Source of the DNA: Dryomyza anilis
Lineage: Eukaryota > Arthropoda > Insecta > Diptera > Dryomyzidae
Assembly (NCBI GenBank): GCA_951804985.1
Contig: OX638131.1
Location: 54,557,078-54,621,077, forward strand
DNA length: 64,000 nucleotides
Direction of reading: 5' to 3'
The notes below the pieces were generated by a model. The model saw only the letters and a list, made by a program, of their open reading frames with translations. It was not told the DNA's origin and searched no databases. The first letter of the stretch is position 1, and every line of letters starts with the position of its first letter. Shown piece by piece: positions 45,257 through 57,651 of the stretch. A program made the translations under genes and the position numbers.

Positions 45257-46911
45257 AAGCTTTATACGTCATTCATTATATTTAACTCCTAATATATGGA
45301 TATATAAAGGTATTTTGTTCAATAAATAAAAACTTCATCACGAGCGTGCCTTTTAAATTTTAAAATATTTAAATTGAAAAAATTGATATTTTAATTCCTA
45401 AATTGAAATACCTCCAAACAAAATAATATGAATTAATGCTTAATTAGGACTTATTTATCTTAAATTTTCGAATTCATTGCACAATAAAATAAACCCTAAC
45501 AAATAAAATGAAATTACTCCTAATTTTGTTGAAATAATATCGTCATGCCAAAGGGGCGAATGTGCATTTTTAAAAATGTTGGGATATTAAATTTTAAAGT
45601 TGGAAATGTTTTAAAAATTAGTAAAATGTAGTTTTTTTTTCAATTTTTCTGTTATTTTGGTTTATTTATTTTATTATTACGTATATAAAATATCTTTGGA
45701 TTGGGATTTAAATTATAAATTCGGATGTTGTGAGGATATATCCTGACCAAAATGCACATATTTTTGTTTTTTATGTTATAACTTTTTATTAGGGCAAGAT
45801 AAAGGCATTAACTGTTTATTTTTAAAGCATCATTTTTAAAAAATATTTTTTGGATTTTAACATATAGAGATATGCAAAAAATCGAAAAATTTGTCATGAC
45901 AAGATATTCAATTTTCCAGTATCGTTTTTTTGCTACTACTCTTAATTTGTGCAAGATAAAGTAATGGTGTAAACGAATAATCGTTCCTTTCTAAAGCACC
46001 TACTGGCATCATTATTTAAAATGCCAAACATTAATTTGCCATTTGTTATTTGCATGTAAAATGAATTCCTTTACATCAGCATTTTAAATTGCAGCAATAA
46101 AGAGTTATGCAAAAATTGAAAATCTTGTCATTCCAAGAGGGTGTAATGTTCAATATTTTATAAAAATTAGGCTTGCTTACGCCGATGCGAAGAGACAACA
46201 ATATTGAGGTTTGGATTCGGGGAGTACACATTTAGTTTTGACCTAACTAGCTCGTCAGCTTATCGGGAATCTTTCCCGGTTCCAAAACCCTAAAACATCA
46301 TATCAATAATTATGTGCACTTGAGGTAATACCAAAGCTAAATAAACCAAACGAAATGAATAAGACAAAGAAAGAAATTAACGAAATTAAATATAGCTGAC
46401 CTTATTAAAATCTTTACCAATTAATACCACTTATCAAAATCAGGGAAACTGAAGATGTTGTTTGGCCCATTTTATTTCTTTAACCCACCTAGGCATTTCA
46501 AATTTATCATTATTAAAATGCCCCATATTAAATACGAATTTAATAAAATTAAACTCGACAGACACACATGTCTACTAAATGGCGGACTTCAGCCAACTAA
46601 TTAAACAAACATAATGGTATCGATTGAAAGAACATTTTATACATAATTTTTAACATATGCTGTTAACGTAGACTATTAATTCATATGCATTGAAATGTTA
46701 ATATGATCATGATTTTACATAAGATAACAGATGTTGATGGCTTAAATTACAATGTGCGATTATGTTATTAACATTAACACAAAAATTGTATTAAGTTAGC
46801 TGCTAGTTAACAGTGCGCGCAAAAAAAATTAAAGAGAGTGGAACAGTTTAGAATTAAAAAAATATAAAAATGCAATTAACATAGTTTGCTCATTGCAAAA
46901 ATGAAAACGAA

Positions 46912-46952
46912 GTTAAATTTACATAGAGTAACTCTCTCTATGTAAATTTAAC
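46912..46952. repeat. Perfect 17-bp inverted repeat
   Basis: GTTAAATTTACATAGAG, 7-nt spacer, then the exact reverse complement. In copy 2 (near 53,595) only a collapsed version without the right arm remains. Confidence 0.9.
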
Positions 46953-47290
46953 AATGATTGAAATAAACATTTTTCGAACCAAATTTCGAATTACTATTAC
47001 GGTAGGATTGTATTTAATGATACTTTAGAAAATTAATTAATTATCGATATTAACTATAATATTCGTTTTATAAAACATCTTTATAATAAATTTAAAACAC
47101 AACAATTTGAATTTGGAGGTATTTTAACATGTGAATTTAAAACATATGCATGTTCATATCAATTTTTTTAAATTTATGCTAATTTTATATACTTCAAAAT
47201 TAATAAAAATAATTTGGAAATATATACATTATAGAGTAGATATAACGGTTTTATGACAAGTCCTTTTAAATAATTCATATTTTCTGAAAT

Positions 47291-48198
47291 AATGTTATCC
47301 TGCGTATATAGTTCGACGGGCAAAAATAAGTAAGGTTAAGAAATGTTAAGAGCAAATTAGTCTTTCAAATTGTTTGCCTAAATTTTTACGTTGGGCTTTG
47401 AAAACTTTTCTACAGGTCTGCAAAATAAAAATAAAATTAAAAAATATAAAATTTTGATGAAACATGATGTTAATTAATATGTCATTTTGCACACATATGT
47501 AAAGTAAATATATAAGTGTTTAGTATCATTGGAAAGAAGAGATTTCAAGGAATTTTGTATATACATAAATTGTATATAGTTAATCATCACTTTAGTTTTG
47601 AAAAAGAAGAAAAATAAAAATATACTTAAAAAAAACATAAAATTTGATTGAATATATCTAAATAAGTATTAACCTTATCATCATGAAACTTTTACCTCAT
47701 AAACAACAGTTTTATGTACTTACAATTTTATATGTACTAAACAATTTTATATTTACTATATTTGAGATATATTAAACGGTTTTCAGTTTATGATTTATGT
47801 GTTAATTGTTTGATTTTATGATAAAATGTACAATCTATGTATAAATATGTAAAGTAAAGTTTTTAAAAATTGAAAAAAAAATATCATGTTCCAGGTATAT
47901 CCTCAAAACTAATGACGACATTTTCTCATGTAAGCACATTTTATTTAGATGTAAGCTTTTTACAAACAAAATAATTTTAAAATAGGATATTTTACAATTT
48001 TTGAAAAAAATTGTATGAATAAAAAATCAACTTTACTGAATTTTACCTCCATAACCATAATACTTAGATACAGACTCCAATTTTAAAACATAAGTTCTCT
48101 CTGTACAACACTTTTTAAATTTTTAAAATCGGATGAGTGGTTCCGAAAATACTGAATTTCACCCGATTAATGATTTTCAGGCACACTGTGCACTGTGC
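47291..48198. other. Noncoding, AT-rich, no feature recognised
   Basis: No gene or structured repeat that I can support. It is the unique sequence to the right of duplication copy 1. Confidence 0.6.
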
Positions 48199-48359
48199 GC
48201 CGTTCGTATTCGGCAATAAACTGTAGGTTCCACCACTTTGAGTACAAATATAACACGCACAGCTCTCATTTAAAAGTTCATAATAAACATAATAATCCTA
48301 CTTTACAATTCCCTAATGCTTTAATAAAAGTGGGAGCGAGTTTTTAGCACTGCACTGTA

Positions 48360-49140
48360 CGAAGTTTCGTGCTAACACTTGTTCGCTAGTTTTGTACTCG
48401 ATTGGACGACTGCGTAAATTGTATCTTTTTTCATTGTCATCATGTGATTTATTCAAATTTGTTTTTACCTGTTGTCTTATTACTTGAAGTGCATCTGGTA
48501 TTCAAGTCGTGTATCGTCATTTAGTTTTCCAAGCAATTCAAAATTTTGCCCATGCATCATCATATGTTGACCGAATAACAAAAAGTACGGGGAATAGCCA
48601 GTACTTTGATGTACCGTAGATCGTAATGCTCAAGTAATTTCCTTTTCCGAGGTATGCTCTTATGGCCACAATTATTGATCGGTTAACTCTTTCGGACGAA
48701 GTATCTTGAGGTGAATATATCGTCGTACAAGCGTGAGTAATACCGAAAGTAATTAAAAAGGATCCAAATAGACCAGATTTAAATCGACTACCGTTACCTG
48801 ATAAGATATTTTCTGGGCATACCAGAGTATAAAAAATAGAATTTTCTAAATACGCGCAAATTGCTCTCGACTCTAATTTCTAAAGTGGATGCAGAAAGTG
48901 GAATTTTGTGGCAATAACTATTTCCGAAACGGTCGTTCTGCAATTATGAACGTTCCATTGTTGGTCTCAGTGTTATATTCGGACTCTTCGTGTACTTACA
49001 AATTTCGCATTTCAAACACAGTCACAAATTTGCGTTACCATTTTTGGCCAAAAGAAATGTCGTTTAATCTTTTCAATTGTTTTTGCAGTACCACAATGAG
49101 CTGCACTAAGGGGATTATTCGTACGTTGTAAAACGACAGA
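48360..49140 (-). pseudogene. Family C integrase fragment
   Basis: The zinc finger appears as HCGTAKTIEKIKRHFFWPKM, then CEICKYTKSP in another frame. Further on come NGSRFKSGLFGSFL and YSPQDTSSERVNRSIIVAIR, the core around the second Asp and the Glu. Then a tail with YNLRSRPIEYK follows. Stops and frame changes are frequent. Confidence 0.78.
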
Positions 49141-49413
49141 AACAACAGCACCCAGAGTTTCCATGAATATTCCTCTTGGTCTGCATTTCCGGATTCATAT
49201 TCGGTACGCTTATAAATAAAGTGATGAACAACTTTAAGATCAGGTAATCGTGATTGATTTAATGATATTTGATTGAAGCTTAAGATATTCTTCAGAATGA
49301 AAGAACGTGGACGACAGATCAATTATTGGACCGATATTTTCAAGTGCACTTATAACGTTTTCTGGACGATGCGTATCCGCGTTAAAGGTTAGCGGTGCCT
49401 TTTCAGTGTTGGA

Positions 49414-49636
49414 TTATGAATGGAAACCCGTGTAATTTAAATGTCCACCCGAAAGATCTTTTTGTCGCATTAGCCATTGAAGGCTCGCATGACAAGTGAT
49501 CACGGAAAAATCTTCTATATGCGCCCTAAATTTTTTAGTACCTTGCACCATGGCCAGACACTCTAACTCCGTAACTGAATAGTTACGCTGTGCTTTTGTC
49601 AATTTTGTCGATATAAACGCAATCGTCATTTCGATT
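49414..49636 (-). pseudogene. Family C RNase H fragment
   Basis: FISTKLTKAQRNYSVTELEC followed by LAMVQGTKKFRAHIEDFSVI and HASLQWLMRQKDLSG is a clear RNase H C-terminal half. The usual DHAS reads CHAS, so a catalytic Asp is lost. The N-terminal half is replaced by the minisatellite. Confidence 0.85.
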
Positions 49637-49644
49637 GAACTAGT

Positions 49645-50020
49645 CTTCGCCCGTTACTGGGCTAACCATGATTTACCAAGTCTTAGTTGCCCGTGACTGG
49701 GCCAACCATGAGCTACAAAGTGTTGGTGAACTAGAACTCGCCCGTTACTGGATCAACCATGAGCTACCAAGTGTTGGTTCATTTGTTTTCGCCCGTTGCT
49801 GAGCCAACCTTGATTTACCAAGTCTTGGTTCATTTGTTTTCGTCCGTGACTGGACCAACCTGAATGGGCCAGCCTAGAATTATAAAGTCTTGGTTCCTTT
49901 GTCTTTGCCCGTGACTGGGCCAACTTTGAGGAACCAAGTGTTGGTGTACTAGTCTTCGCATGTGACTGGGCCAACCATGAGCTACCAAGTGTTGGTGAAC
50001 TAGTCTTCTCCCGTGTTGCC
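49645..50020. repeat. 51-bp minisatellite, about 7 units
   Basis: Units contain cccgtgactgggccaaccatg and accaagtgttggt-type cores (shown shortened), with a period of 51 bp; one unit near 49,860 is longer through an internal duplication. As 51 is a multiple of 3, the minus strand has a continuous 89-codon frame of 17-residue repeats (TLGSSKLAQSRAKT type). I read it as a repeat artefact, not a gene. Confidence 0.85.
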
Positions 50021-50866
50021 ATTTCGGGATTATTTATATTTCAGCGACCGACCACTTTTACAAATATTAACAATTTCAACAATTTTTGGTTCGTTTGATT
50101 CGCAAATGCTTTAATTTTATTCGCAAAAGGTTTCTTTAAGTTCGTTTTTATTATCATTAAAAAAACTACGATATGTCGCTTTGAACTTTCTTTGCAGTTT
50201 TAGTACGATTGACGTTCGATATCGTACGATTTTGCCGACAAATCGTATTGTTCTCAAATCAATATTGAACCGAATGGCAGGTACAGAAAAAGTTGCAATA
50301 ATTTTGGATGATTGTAGATGTCTGCTCTAGTTTGTGATATATACTCCATTGTATTTTTGTGGAAGGATCAACGAAGTTCGGACATTATTTTCGATATATT
50401 TCAAACAGACAAAAATCCCCACATCACGTCATAAAACATAATTGTATTGACAATTAACGAAAAGGTAGAACAAAATAATCATGAAAATATATTTACATTG
50501 TTTTCAGATAAAAATCGAGCGTAAAATATTCTCATACAATTTTTGCTCAAATTTCTATTCTATTAACGAGATTTTCACGAATTATAATATATTTTGAGAA
50601 ATATATTGTAACTTCTGAAATAGTTATTATTTTGAACAGGGTGACACAAATTGTTCAACGCGTTAATGCTGCCCCTAGATGTATTTATTCATTTCACATT
50701 TATTCCCGATTTACATTGTATCTTCCGGAGATACGCTGTATCTCTAGGAGATACGCTATATTTCTAGGAGATAAACCAAAAGAGAGGGTAACAAATTGTC
50801 CAATGTAAGCGACCAGATAGCTTGCAAATTTATAGGAGAAGTGATACTGCGATTGTACCACATTAT

Positions 50867-50923
50867 AGGAGACGATACAGAAAAGTTTAACATGTTGAAC
50901 TTTTCTGTATCGCCGCGTCTCCT
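50867..50923. repeat. Long hairpin, copy 2
   Basis: Same hairpin as at 44,098. Here the left arm reads GATACAGAAAAGTTTAAC, a better match to the right arm than in copy 1. Confidence 0.85.
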
Positions 50924-51896
50924 ACTATAATGTTTTTTAAAAGATTGCAATAAATAAATAAAGTTTCTGCGAAAATGTTTGACAAAGAAAAAATATATAC
51001 ATTTTAATGAATGTCAATCAGCTTGCTGCGTAGTACAGGTTGCATTTGCAACGTACTTAGATTTTGCGAGTAGCAAACTCTTTCTTCTTAAAATACGCTA
51101 TGACTTAGTATTTGAATATGTAAATGATTGATATGGCTTAAAACTGAGAACCCGAGTGCACTAAGACCTTCACTCATCTTGATCAGTTGCAAGTTGCAAC
51201 ATTGTCGTATCAAATGTTCGTAAAAGGTTGTACATGGAACGGGAACATAAACTCATATTTAGATAAACATAAAACATATAAAATCCCGTTCCGTTTTTTA
51301 TTTAACCAGAAACAAATGACTAGTGCGCCAAGTCTGTTCGCAGCAATTACATGTAATGTAGAATGGGACCCGGAGACTTCATTTTGTTGATATGCGTTTT
51401 TCATCCGCGACTCTGCATGACTCGTAAACCACTTTATTTTTTCCAATTTTCTAATTGATAGATGTGATTGACTGCTAATTAAATTCAGCTGTTATGTATT
51501 TATTTTCTTGCAAAGTTGTTATGGCATTTTTGAATTTATCTCTTTTTAAAATATTTGTGTTTCTGTTAGATTTTATAACATTTTCATCAAAAAATACAAC
51601 CCTAGGCGATACAGTGAAACTCGCAGAAGATACAATGTAAATCGGGCATTATACCACAGAATTTTAAAGTAAGTAATTATTTTAATAATAGTGGTATTTT
51701 TTAATAAAATCTGACTAGTTTCAATAGATTTTAGTAAGTACAAAAACCCGCATAATAATGATATATCGACGTTGTTCTAATTTCTAATCTTCGAAAATGT
51801 GTTCTACGTATTCGAACTTCGAAAGTTTGGCTGGCACCTGTGTTGCTAACTTCACCACGGTGAACATTTTTAAAAGTAGACTTTTATTTTCCCCTT

Positions 51897-52061
51897 ATTT
51901 TGTAAAACGAAGCGAAAAGTGATTCGTCAAAAAAACGAAAGAAATTCCAGTGACAGAATTTTTTATATTAAATGAAATAAAAACGACGACGAAATGAACA
52001 AGTAAACAAACGCTGTCACTGGAACTTTTGACGAGTCACTTTTCGTTTCGTTTTATAAAAT
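51897..52061. mobile_element. Foldback MITE-like element, copy 2 (165 bp)
   Basis: Same element at the same relative position as 45,092-45,256, so it was present before the segment was duplicated. Confidence 0.7.
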
Positions 52062-53803
52062 AAGCTTTATACGTCATTCATTATATTTAACTCCTAATAT
52101 ATGGATATATAAAGGTATTTTGTTCAATAAATAAAAACTTCATCACAAGCGTGCCTTTTATATTTAAAAATATTTAAATTTAAAAAATTGATATTTTAAT
52201 TCCTAAATTGAAATAACCTCCAAACAAAATAATATGAATTAATGCTTAATTAGGACTTATTTATCTTAAATTTTCGAATTCATTGCACAATAAAATAAAT
52301 CCTAACAAATAAAATGAAATTACTCCTAATTTTGTTGAAATAATATCGTCATGCCAAAGGGGCGAATGTGCATTTTTAAAAATGTTGGGAAATTAAATTT
52401 TAAAGTTGGAAATGTTTTAAAAATTAGTAAAATGTAGTTTTTTTTCAATTTTTTCTGTTATTTTGGTTTATTTATTTTATTATTACGTATATAAAATATC
52501 TTTGGATTTGAATTATAAATTCGGATGTTGTGAGGATATATCCTGACCAAAATGCACATATTTTTGTTTTTTATGTTATAACTTTTTATTAGAGCAAGAT
52601 AAAGGCATTAACTGTTTATTTTTAAAGCATCAATTTTAAAAAATATTTTTTTGAATTTTAACATATAGAGATATGCAAAAAATCGAAAAATTTGGCATGA
52701 CAAGATATTCAATTTTCCAGTATCGTTTTTTTTGCTACAACTCTTAATTTAATAAAGTAATGGTGTAAACGAATAATCGTTCCTTTCTAAAGCACCTACT
52801 GGCATCATTATTTAATATGCCAAACATTAATTTGTTATTTGCATGTAAAATGAATTCCTTTACATCAGCATTATAAATTGCAGCAATAAAGAGTTATAGC
52901 AAAAATTGAAAATCTTATCATGCCAAGAGGGTGTAATGTTCAATATTTTATAAAAATTATGCTTGCTTACTTTCCCGGTTCCAAAACCCTAAAACGTCAC
53001 ATCAATAATTATGTGCACTTGAGGTAGTAGCAAAACTAAATAAACCAAACTGAAGGAATAAGACAATAACGAAATTAAATATAGCCGACCCTATTAAAAT
53101 ATTTACCAATTAATACCACTTATCAAAATCAGGGAAACTGAAGATGTTGTTTGGCCCATTTTATTTCTTTAACCCACCTAGGCATTTCAAATTTATCATT
53201 ATTAAAATACCTCATATTAAATACGAGTTTAATAAAATTAAACTCGACAGACACATATGTCTACTAAATGGCGGACTTCAGCCAACTAATTAAAGAAACA
53301 TAATTGCATCGATTGAAAGAACATTTTATACCTAATTTTTAACATATGCTGTTAACGTAGACTATTAATTCAAATGCATTGAAATGTTAATATGATCATG
53401 ATTTAACATAAGATAACAGATATTGATGGCTTAAATCGCAATGTGCGATTATGTTATTAACATTAACACAAAAATTGTATTAAGTTAGCTGCTAGTTAAC
53501 AGTGCGCTCAAAAAAAAATTAAAGAGACAGTTTAGAATTAAACAAATATAAAAATGCAATTAACATAGTTTGCTCATTGCAAGAATGAAAACGAAGTTAA
53601 ATTTACAAAGAGAGAGTTAAAACAATGAATGAAATAAACATTTTTCGAACCAAATTTCGAATTACTAGTTATGATTTTTAATTTTATTTTGTATTTATTT
53701 TACTTTTGCATGTATTTTATTTGCTTTCACTTAAGCAAGCAAATATTATTTTTAAAGAGAGCCAGACCATTATTATAAAGAATTGCTTTATTAATCAAGC
53801 AAA

Positions 53804-53926
53804 ATGAGAAAAAAATCTAAATGGTTGTTTGTTGTTACATACTTCAACTTACTGCTTTCCATCCTTGCATTCGGTGTTCCGAGCGACTGTGAGATGTGGT
53901 TTTTTGGTATAAGGGTTAGAATATAG
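53804..53926 (+). CDS. Small ORF with signal-peptide-like start (40 codons)
   Basis: MRKKSKWLFVVTYFNLLLSI has a basic start and hydrophobic core like a secretion signal, followed by a possible cleavage region and SDCEMWFFG. Right after FFG the DNA reads GGTATAAG, a possible splice donor. It lies in a segment present only in duplication copy 2. It could be the first exon of a secreted protein, the start of an env-like gene, or chance. Confidence 0.25.
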   Translation: MRKKSKWLFVVTYFNLLLSILAFGVPSDCEMWFFGIRVRI

Positions 53927-54257
53927 ATATGTTAATAATAATTTGGCAAAGGTATTTTAAATATGTAATTTTCTTTTAACTAATTTTTAAATCTTTTCAT
54001 TATTTGTTTAGTATTAGGTATTCTCAAGGTGAGACGTCAATATTTAACTTTTTAAAGAATTGCATTTCACTTTACATTTTATGAATTTTAGTTTAAGTTA
54101 ATTAAGAGGTGTTTTAAAAGCGCATTGAAGGTTAATTAAATAATTTGACATGAATGTCGAATGAAGTGCATTTCATGCATTTTTATTTGAATATAAAGAT
54201 TTTAAATTATTACCATATTATATAATAAGTTTTATATAATATTAATTCATATGAATA

Positions 54258-54660
54258 GGATTAGGTAGGATTAGATTTAATGATACTTTAGAAAATTAAT
54301 TAATTATCGATATTAACTATAATATTAATTTTATAAAACATCTTTATAGTAAATTTAAAACACAAAAATTTGAATTTGGAGGTATTTTAACATGTAAATA
54401 GAATTAAGTGCATTTCATGCTCTTTTAGTTAAATATAAAGATTTAAAATTATTACCATATTATATAATATTACCATATTATAAAATTCATATAAATAGGA
54501 TTAGGTAGGATTAGATTTAACGATACTTTAGAAAATTAATTAATTATCGATATTAACTATAATATCCATTTTATAATAAATCTTTTTAATAAATTTAAAA
54601 CACAACAATTTGAATTTGGAGGTATTTTAACATGTGAATTTAAAACATATTAAAAGCATA
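54258..54660. repeat. Tandem doubling, period about 240 bp
   Basis: Two copies of a block with aggattagatttaacgatac-like starts and tttgaatttggaggtatttt ends (54,258-54,420 and 54,500-54,660). A single related block lies at 46,995-47,150. Confidence 0.8.
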
Positions 54661-54852
54661 TCCATTTTTTTGGAAATTTCGACAATTCAATCATTAAACT
54701 TTTACAGAATTTGTACTAATTTTATATACTTCAAAATTAATAAAAATAATTTGAAAATATTTACATTATAAGGATAGATATAACGGTTTTATGACAAGTC
54801 CTTTTAAATAATTTATATTTTCTGAAATCCATTGTGTTTTATTGCACTAACA

Positions 54853-55828
54853 GGAAATTCAGCCAGGAGTATATTTGGGAGAGAGTTTAACAAATGTTAG
54901 AAGAAATAGAGTATATGCATCAATTTTAAATGCCACCGATATGTAGGTGACCATTGATAGCAATTTCAAGCCACAATTTTCAAATTTTAAGAAATATAAA
55001 GAAGCAACAAAGGCAAGTTCCACAATAAATACAATAAACTCGGTTAATATAAAATACAGAATTGATAGATTATTAGGGAATGTAAAGATCGATGAATCAT
55101 TGAATAAAGAAGAAGTTGCATCATGGTTGCATTGCTTGTCATATCATGACGTTTTTCATTAACATTCACTCCGATATTAAAACATGAAATATCCACACAG
55201 TGGAATAGCCACCAATAAATCAGAAACAGTATAAAATTCCCCATACGCATCGAAATGAGATTAATAGACAAGTATCAAAGATGTTAGACGATGGAATTAT
55301 TTCACTAAGCATGTCGCCTTGGAAATCCCCATTATTACTGGTACCTAAAAAGAGCGATAAGGATGGCAATAAGAAATGGAGGCTGGATATAGATTTCCGA
55401 AAATTAAATGACGTCACCATCAAATAGGTGTTTCCTATACCACGAATAGATGAGATTTTAAACCAGCTAGGTCATAGTCGGTATTTTCAGCACTAGCAAG
55501 TGGTTACCATCAGGTTCGAGTTGAAGATAGTAACAAAGAAAAAACTGCTTTCAGTACAGGTCTTGGTCATTTCGAATGTAACAAAATGCCATTCGGTTTA
55601 ACTGGGGCACCTGCCACTTTTCAAAGAATAATGAACCATATATTAACAGGTTTACAGAGTATTGACTGTTTCATTTATTTAAATGACATAGTGGTTTATG
55701 GAAATAATTTAGCAGAACACGAGCATAGGCTAGGCAAGGTTTTGCAAAAGCTGAGGGAACATAATTTGAAATTATATACAGAGAAATATAAGTTTTTGCG
55801 ACGCAAGGTTATATATATAGTGTTCTGA
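54853..55828 (+). pseudogene. Family B protease-RT linker and RT fingers/palm
   Basis: The linker (SNFKKYKEATKASSTINTIN) and RT start are interrupted by stops. The fingers segment near 55,330-55,430 (LLVPKKSDKDGNKKWRLDID-like) is present. The palm frame (55,586-55,828) has PFGLTGAPATFQRIMNH but YLND in place of YLDD, so a catalytic Asp is lost. Confidence 0.85.
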
Positions 55829-56437
55829 GTTAGGTACCCTACCAGACCCAGCCATAGTAGAGTGTGTAAAAAATATTCCAGTTCCGAAAAATAGGAAGGA
55901 AGTTCAAGCATTTGTAGGCTTATTTAATTATTACAGAAAATTTATAGGAGGTATGGCGAAATTGTCATTACCAATAAACTGTTTGCTTAAAAAGGACGCT
56001 AAGTTCATATGGAATGACAATTCTCAGAATTCGTTTCTAAAACTTAAAGAGGCAATTATGTCCACCACCCATACTAGCGTATCCGGATTTTAACTAACCC
56101 TTTTTGCTCACGACAGACGCCAGTAACGAAGCAATTGGCGCGGTTTTTTCGCAAGGTGAAGTTGGAAGCGACCGTCTGATCGCGTTTGCCAGTAGGTCAC
56201 TTAACGATGCGGAAACACGATATTCTACTATAGACAAAGAATTTTTGGCAATTGTATGGGCAACAAAAAATTTTAGGGCATATCTTTTGGGTAGACCATT
56301 TAAAATTTATACAGATCATCAGCCCCATAAAGGGTATAACAAACTTAAAAGATCGGACATCACGTCTTGCGCGTTTCCGACACAAATTATCGGAATATGA
56401 TTTTGAAATTCATTACAAATCAGGAAATGTAATTTAA
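55829..56437 (+). pseudogene. Family B connection domain and RNase H
   Basis: Connection: VLGL-type LFNYYRKFIGGMAKLSLPIN. RNase H: TTDASNEAIGAVFSQG, STIDKEFLAIVWATKNFRA and IYTDHQP keep Asp, Glu and Asp. A frameshift follows near 56,325 (HQPHKGYNKLKR against the expected HQPLKGI). Confidence 0.85.
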
Positions 56438-56609
56438 ACGCGGATGCGCTTAGCCGCATACCGAATAATACTGAAAATGTAGTTGTAGTACAAACACGTT
56501 CGAAAACCATGAAAAGTGACAAGGATGACGATAAGAAACAGTCAGAATGCGATCCTGACGATTTGATAACAAAGGAAAATGACAATATAATAATTCTAAC
56601 TGAACCTCG

Positions 56610-57466
56610 GGACATGAGTCTTCACCGTCTGGTAATTAAAGATTTTCACGATTCACCGTTAGGTGGTCACCAAGGTGCCGTAAAAACATTTTTAAGAATT
56701 CGCAACAGTACCGATGGAAGGGTATGCAGAAGCAAATAAAAGATTATGTAAAAATTGTTCAAACTGACGGGTAAACATGAGTTCAAGGCTGACGAAGATG
56801 CCAATGGTTCTAACTGATACGCCAGTCAGACCCTTTGACAAAGTGTATATGGACCTGGTGGGTATTCTGCCTGAAACCATTTCAGGGAATAAATACATTT
56901 TAACGTTTCAGGACGATTTATCTAAAGGTATGTACTGTGTGGCTATACCCGATGCGAAAGCCAACACCGTAGCAAAAGCATTCTTCAACGAAATAGTTAC
57001 ACGCCACAATGTACCCAAAGTATTGGTAACAGACAATGGATCGAATTTCGTTTCCAAACTATTTTCGGATAAAAGTAAATTGATAGGAATTAAAAATTTA
57101 CATATAACACCCTACCATCCACAGGCTAATGGGTCATTGGAACGAAGTCATCGTCCACTAGCTGAATATTTAACTAGTTTTGCTAAAGAGGATGGGTCAA
57201 GCTGGGACCAATGGTTAAATTCTGCAATGCATGTTCATAATAACACGGTGCATACGTCGACAGGTCAAACACCATTTCATACGTTGTACGGGTTTGACTT
57301 CGACATGCCTACGAATTTAAAGCGTAAATGTTCATCTTTGTATAACGCAGAAGACTACATTAAGGTACTAAAGTACCAAATACAGCGATCACACGAGATC
57401 GTTAGCGATCACAATTCGACAAGAGTCTCAACCCTATACAATTCAAACCACACGACATGGTTTTAA
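56610..57466 (+). pseudogene. Family B integrase
   Basis: The zinc finger half (DFHDSPLGGHQGAVKTFLRI) lies in one frame; the core continues in a 229-codon frame from 56,777. All three catalytic positions are present in that frame: VYMDLVGILPE, LVTDNGSNFVSKLF and GSLERSHRPL. This is the most complete integrase core in the window. It ends when the coding sense shifts near 57,410. Confidence 0.88.
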
Positions 57467-57651
57467 TGAAAAACCAATCTAGGAAGAATACGTTCTCTCC
57501 AATTTGGAAGGGACCCTACGTGGTCGTAGAGGGAAGTGGGCCAGTGAGCACGACGATATTGATCAAAAACAAAGATAAGAAAATTCACAATAAAGGCATA
57601 TCACAAATAGTGTATGCCGTTAAAACTAAAAATATTATAATATTACCCTAG
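57457..57651 (+). pseudogene. Family B integrase C-terminal segment
   Basis: VLMKNQSRKNTFSPIWKGPY matches the family A C-terminal domain in a separate frame. The frame ends at TAG 57,649, near the expected pol end. Confidence 0.8.

Larger units (their letters stand above)
43190..47290. repeat. Segmental duplication, copy 1
   Basis: About 4.1 kb that aligns in the same orientation with 50,030-54,835. It has no coding capacity I can support. It includes a hairpin (44,098), a foldback element (45,092) and a palindrome (46,912). Compared with copy 2 it keeps about 55 bp near 43,260 and about 95 bp near 46,175 that copy 2 has lost, and lacks the insertion at 53.67-54.26 kb. Confidence 0.9.
48199..49640 (-). 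mobile_element. Family C Ty3/gypsy remnant (minus strand)
   Basis: Degenerate pol of an element unrelated at close range to families A and B. On the minus strand, RNase H is followed by the integrase zinc finger, a core remnant and a C-terminal tail, with many stops. It lies between the 51-bp minisatellite and the repeat at 48,199-48,252 that recurs at 43,083-43,136. Confidence 0.82.
50030..54835. repeat. Segmental duplication, copy 2
   Basis: The second copy of the 43.19-47.29 kb block, same orientation. It contains an extra segment of about 0.6 kb at 53,670-54,258 and a local tandem doubling at 54,258-54,660. It ends where the family B element begins. Confidence 0.88.
54853..57651 (+). mobile_element. 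Family B Ty3/gypsy pol fragment
   Basis: A pol region related to family A over its whole length but clearly diverged. It begins near the end of the protease region (QPGVYLGESL-like) and ends at the integrase C-terminus. No LTR, gag or env is attached. It retains the RT fingers segment missing from all family A copies. Many stops and small indels. Confidence 0.88.

Noticed and set aside
49645..50020. Minisatellite considered as a CRISPR-like array or a repeat protein
   Set aside because: The repeats are adjacent and imperfect without unique spacers, and the context is a eukaryotic retroelement. The open frame follows from a period divisible by three.
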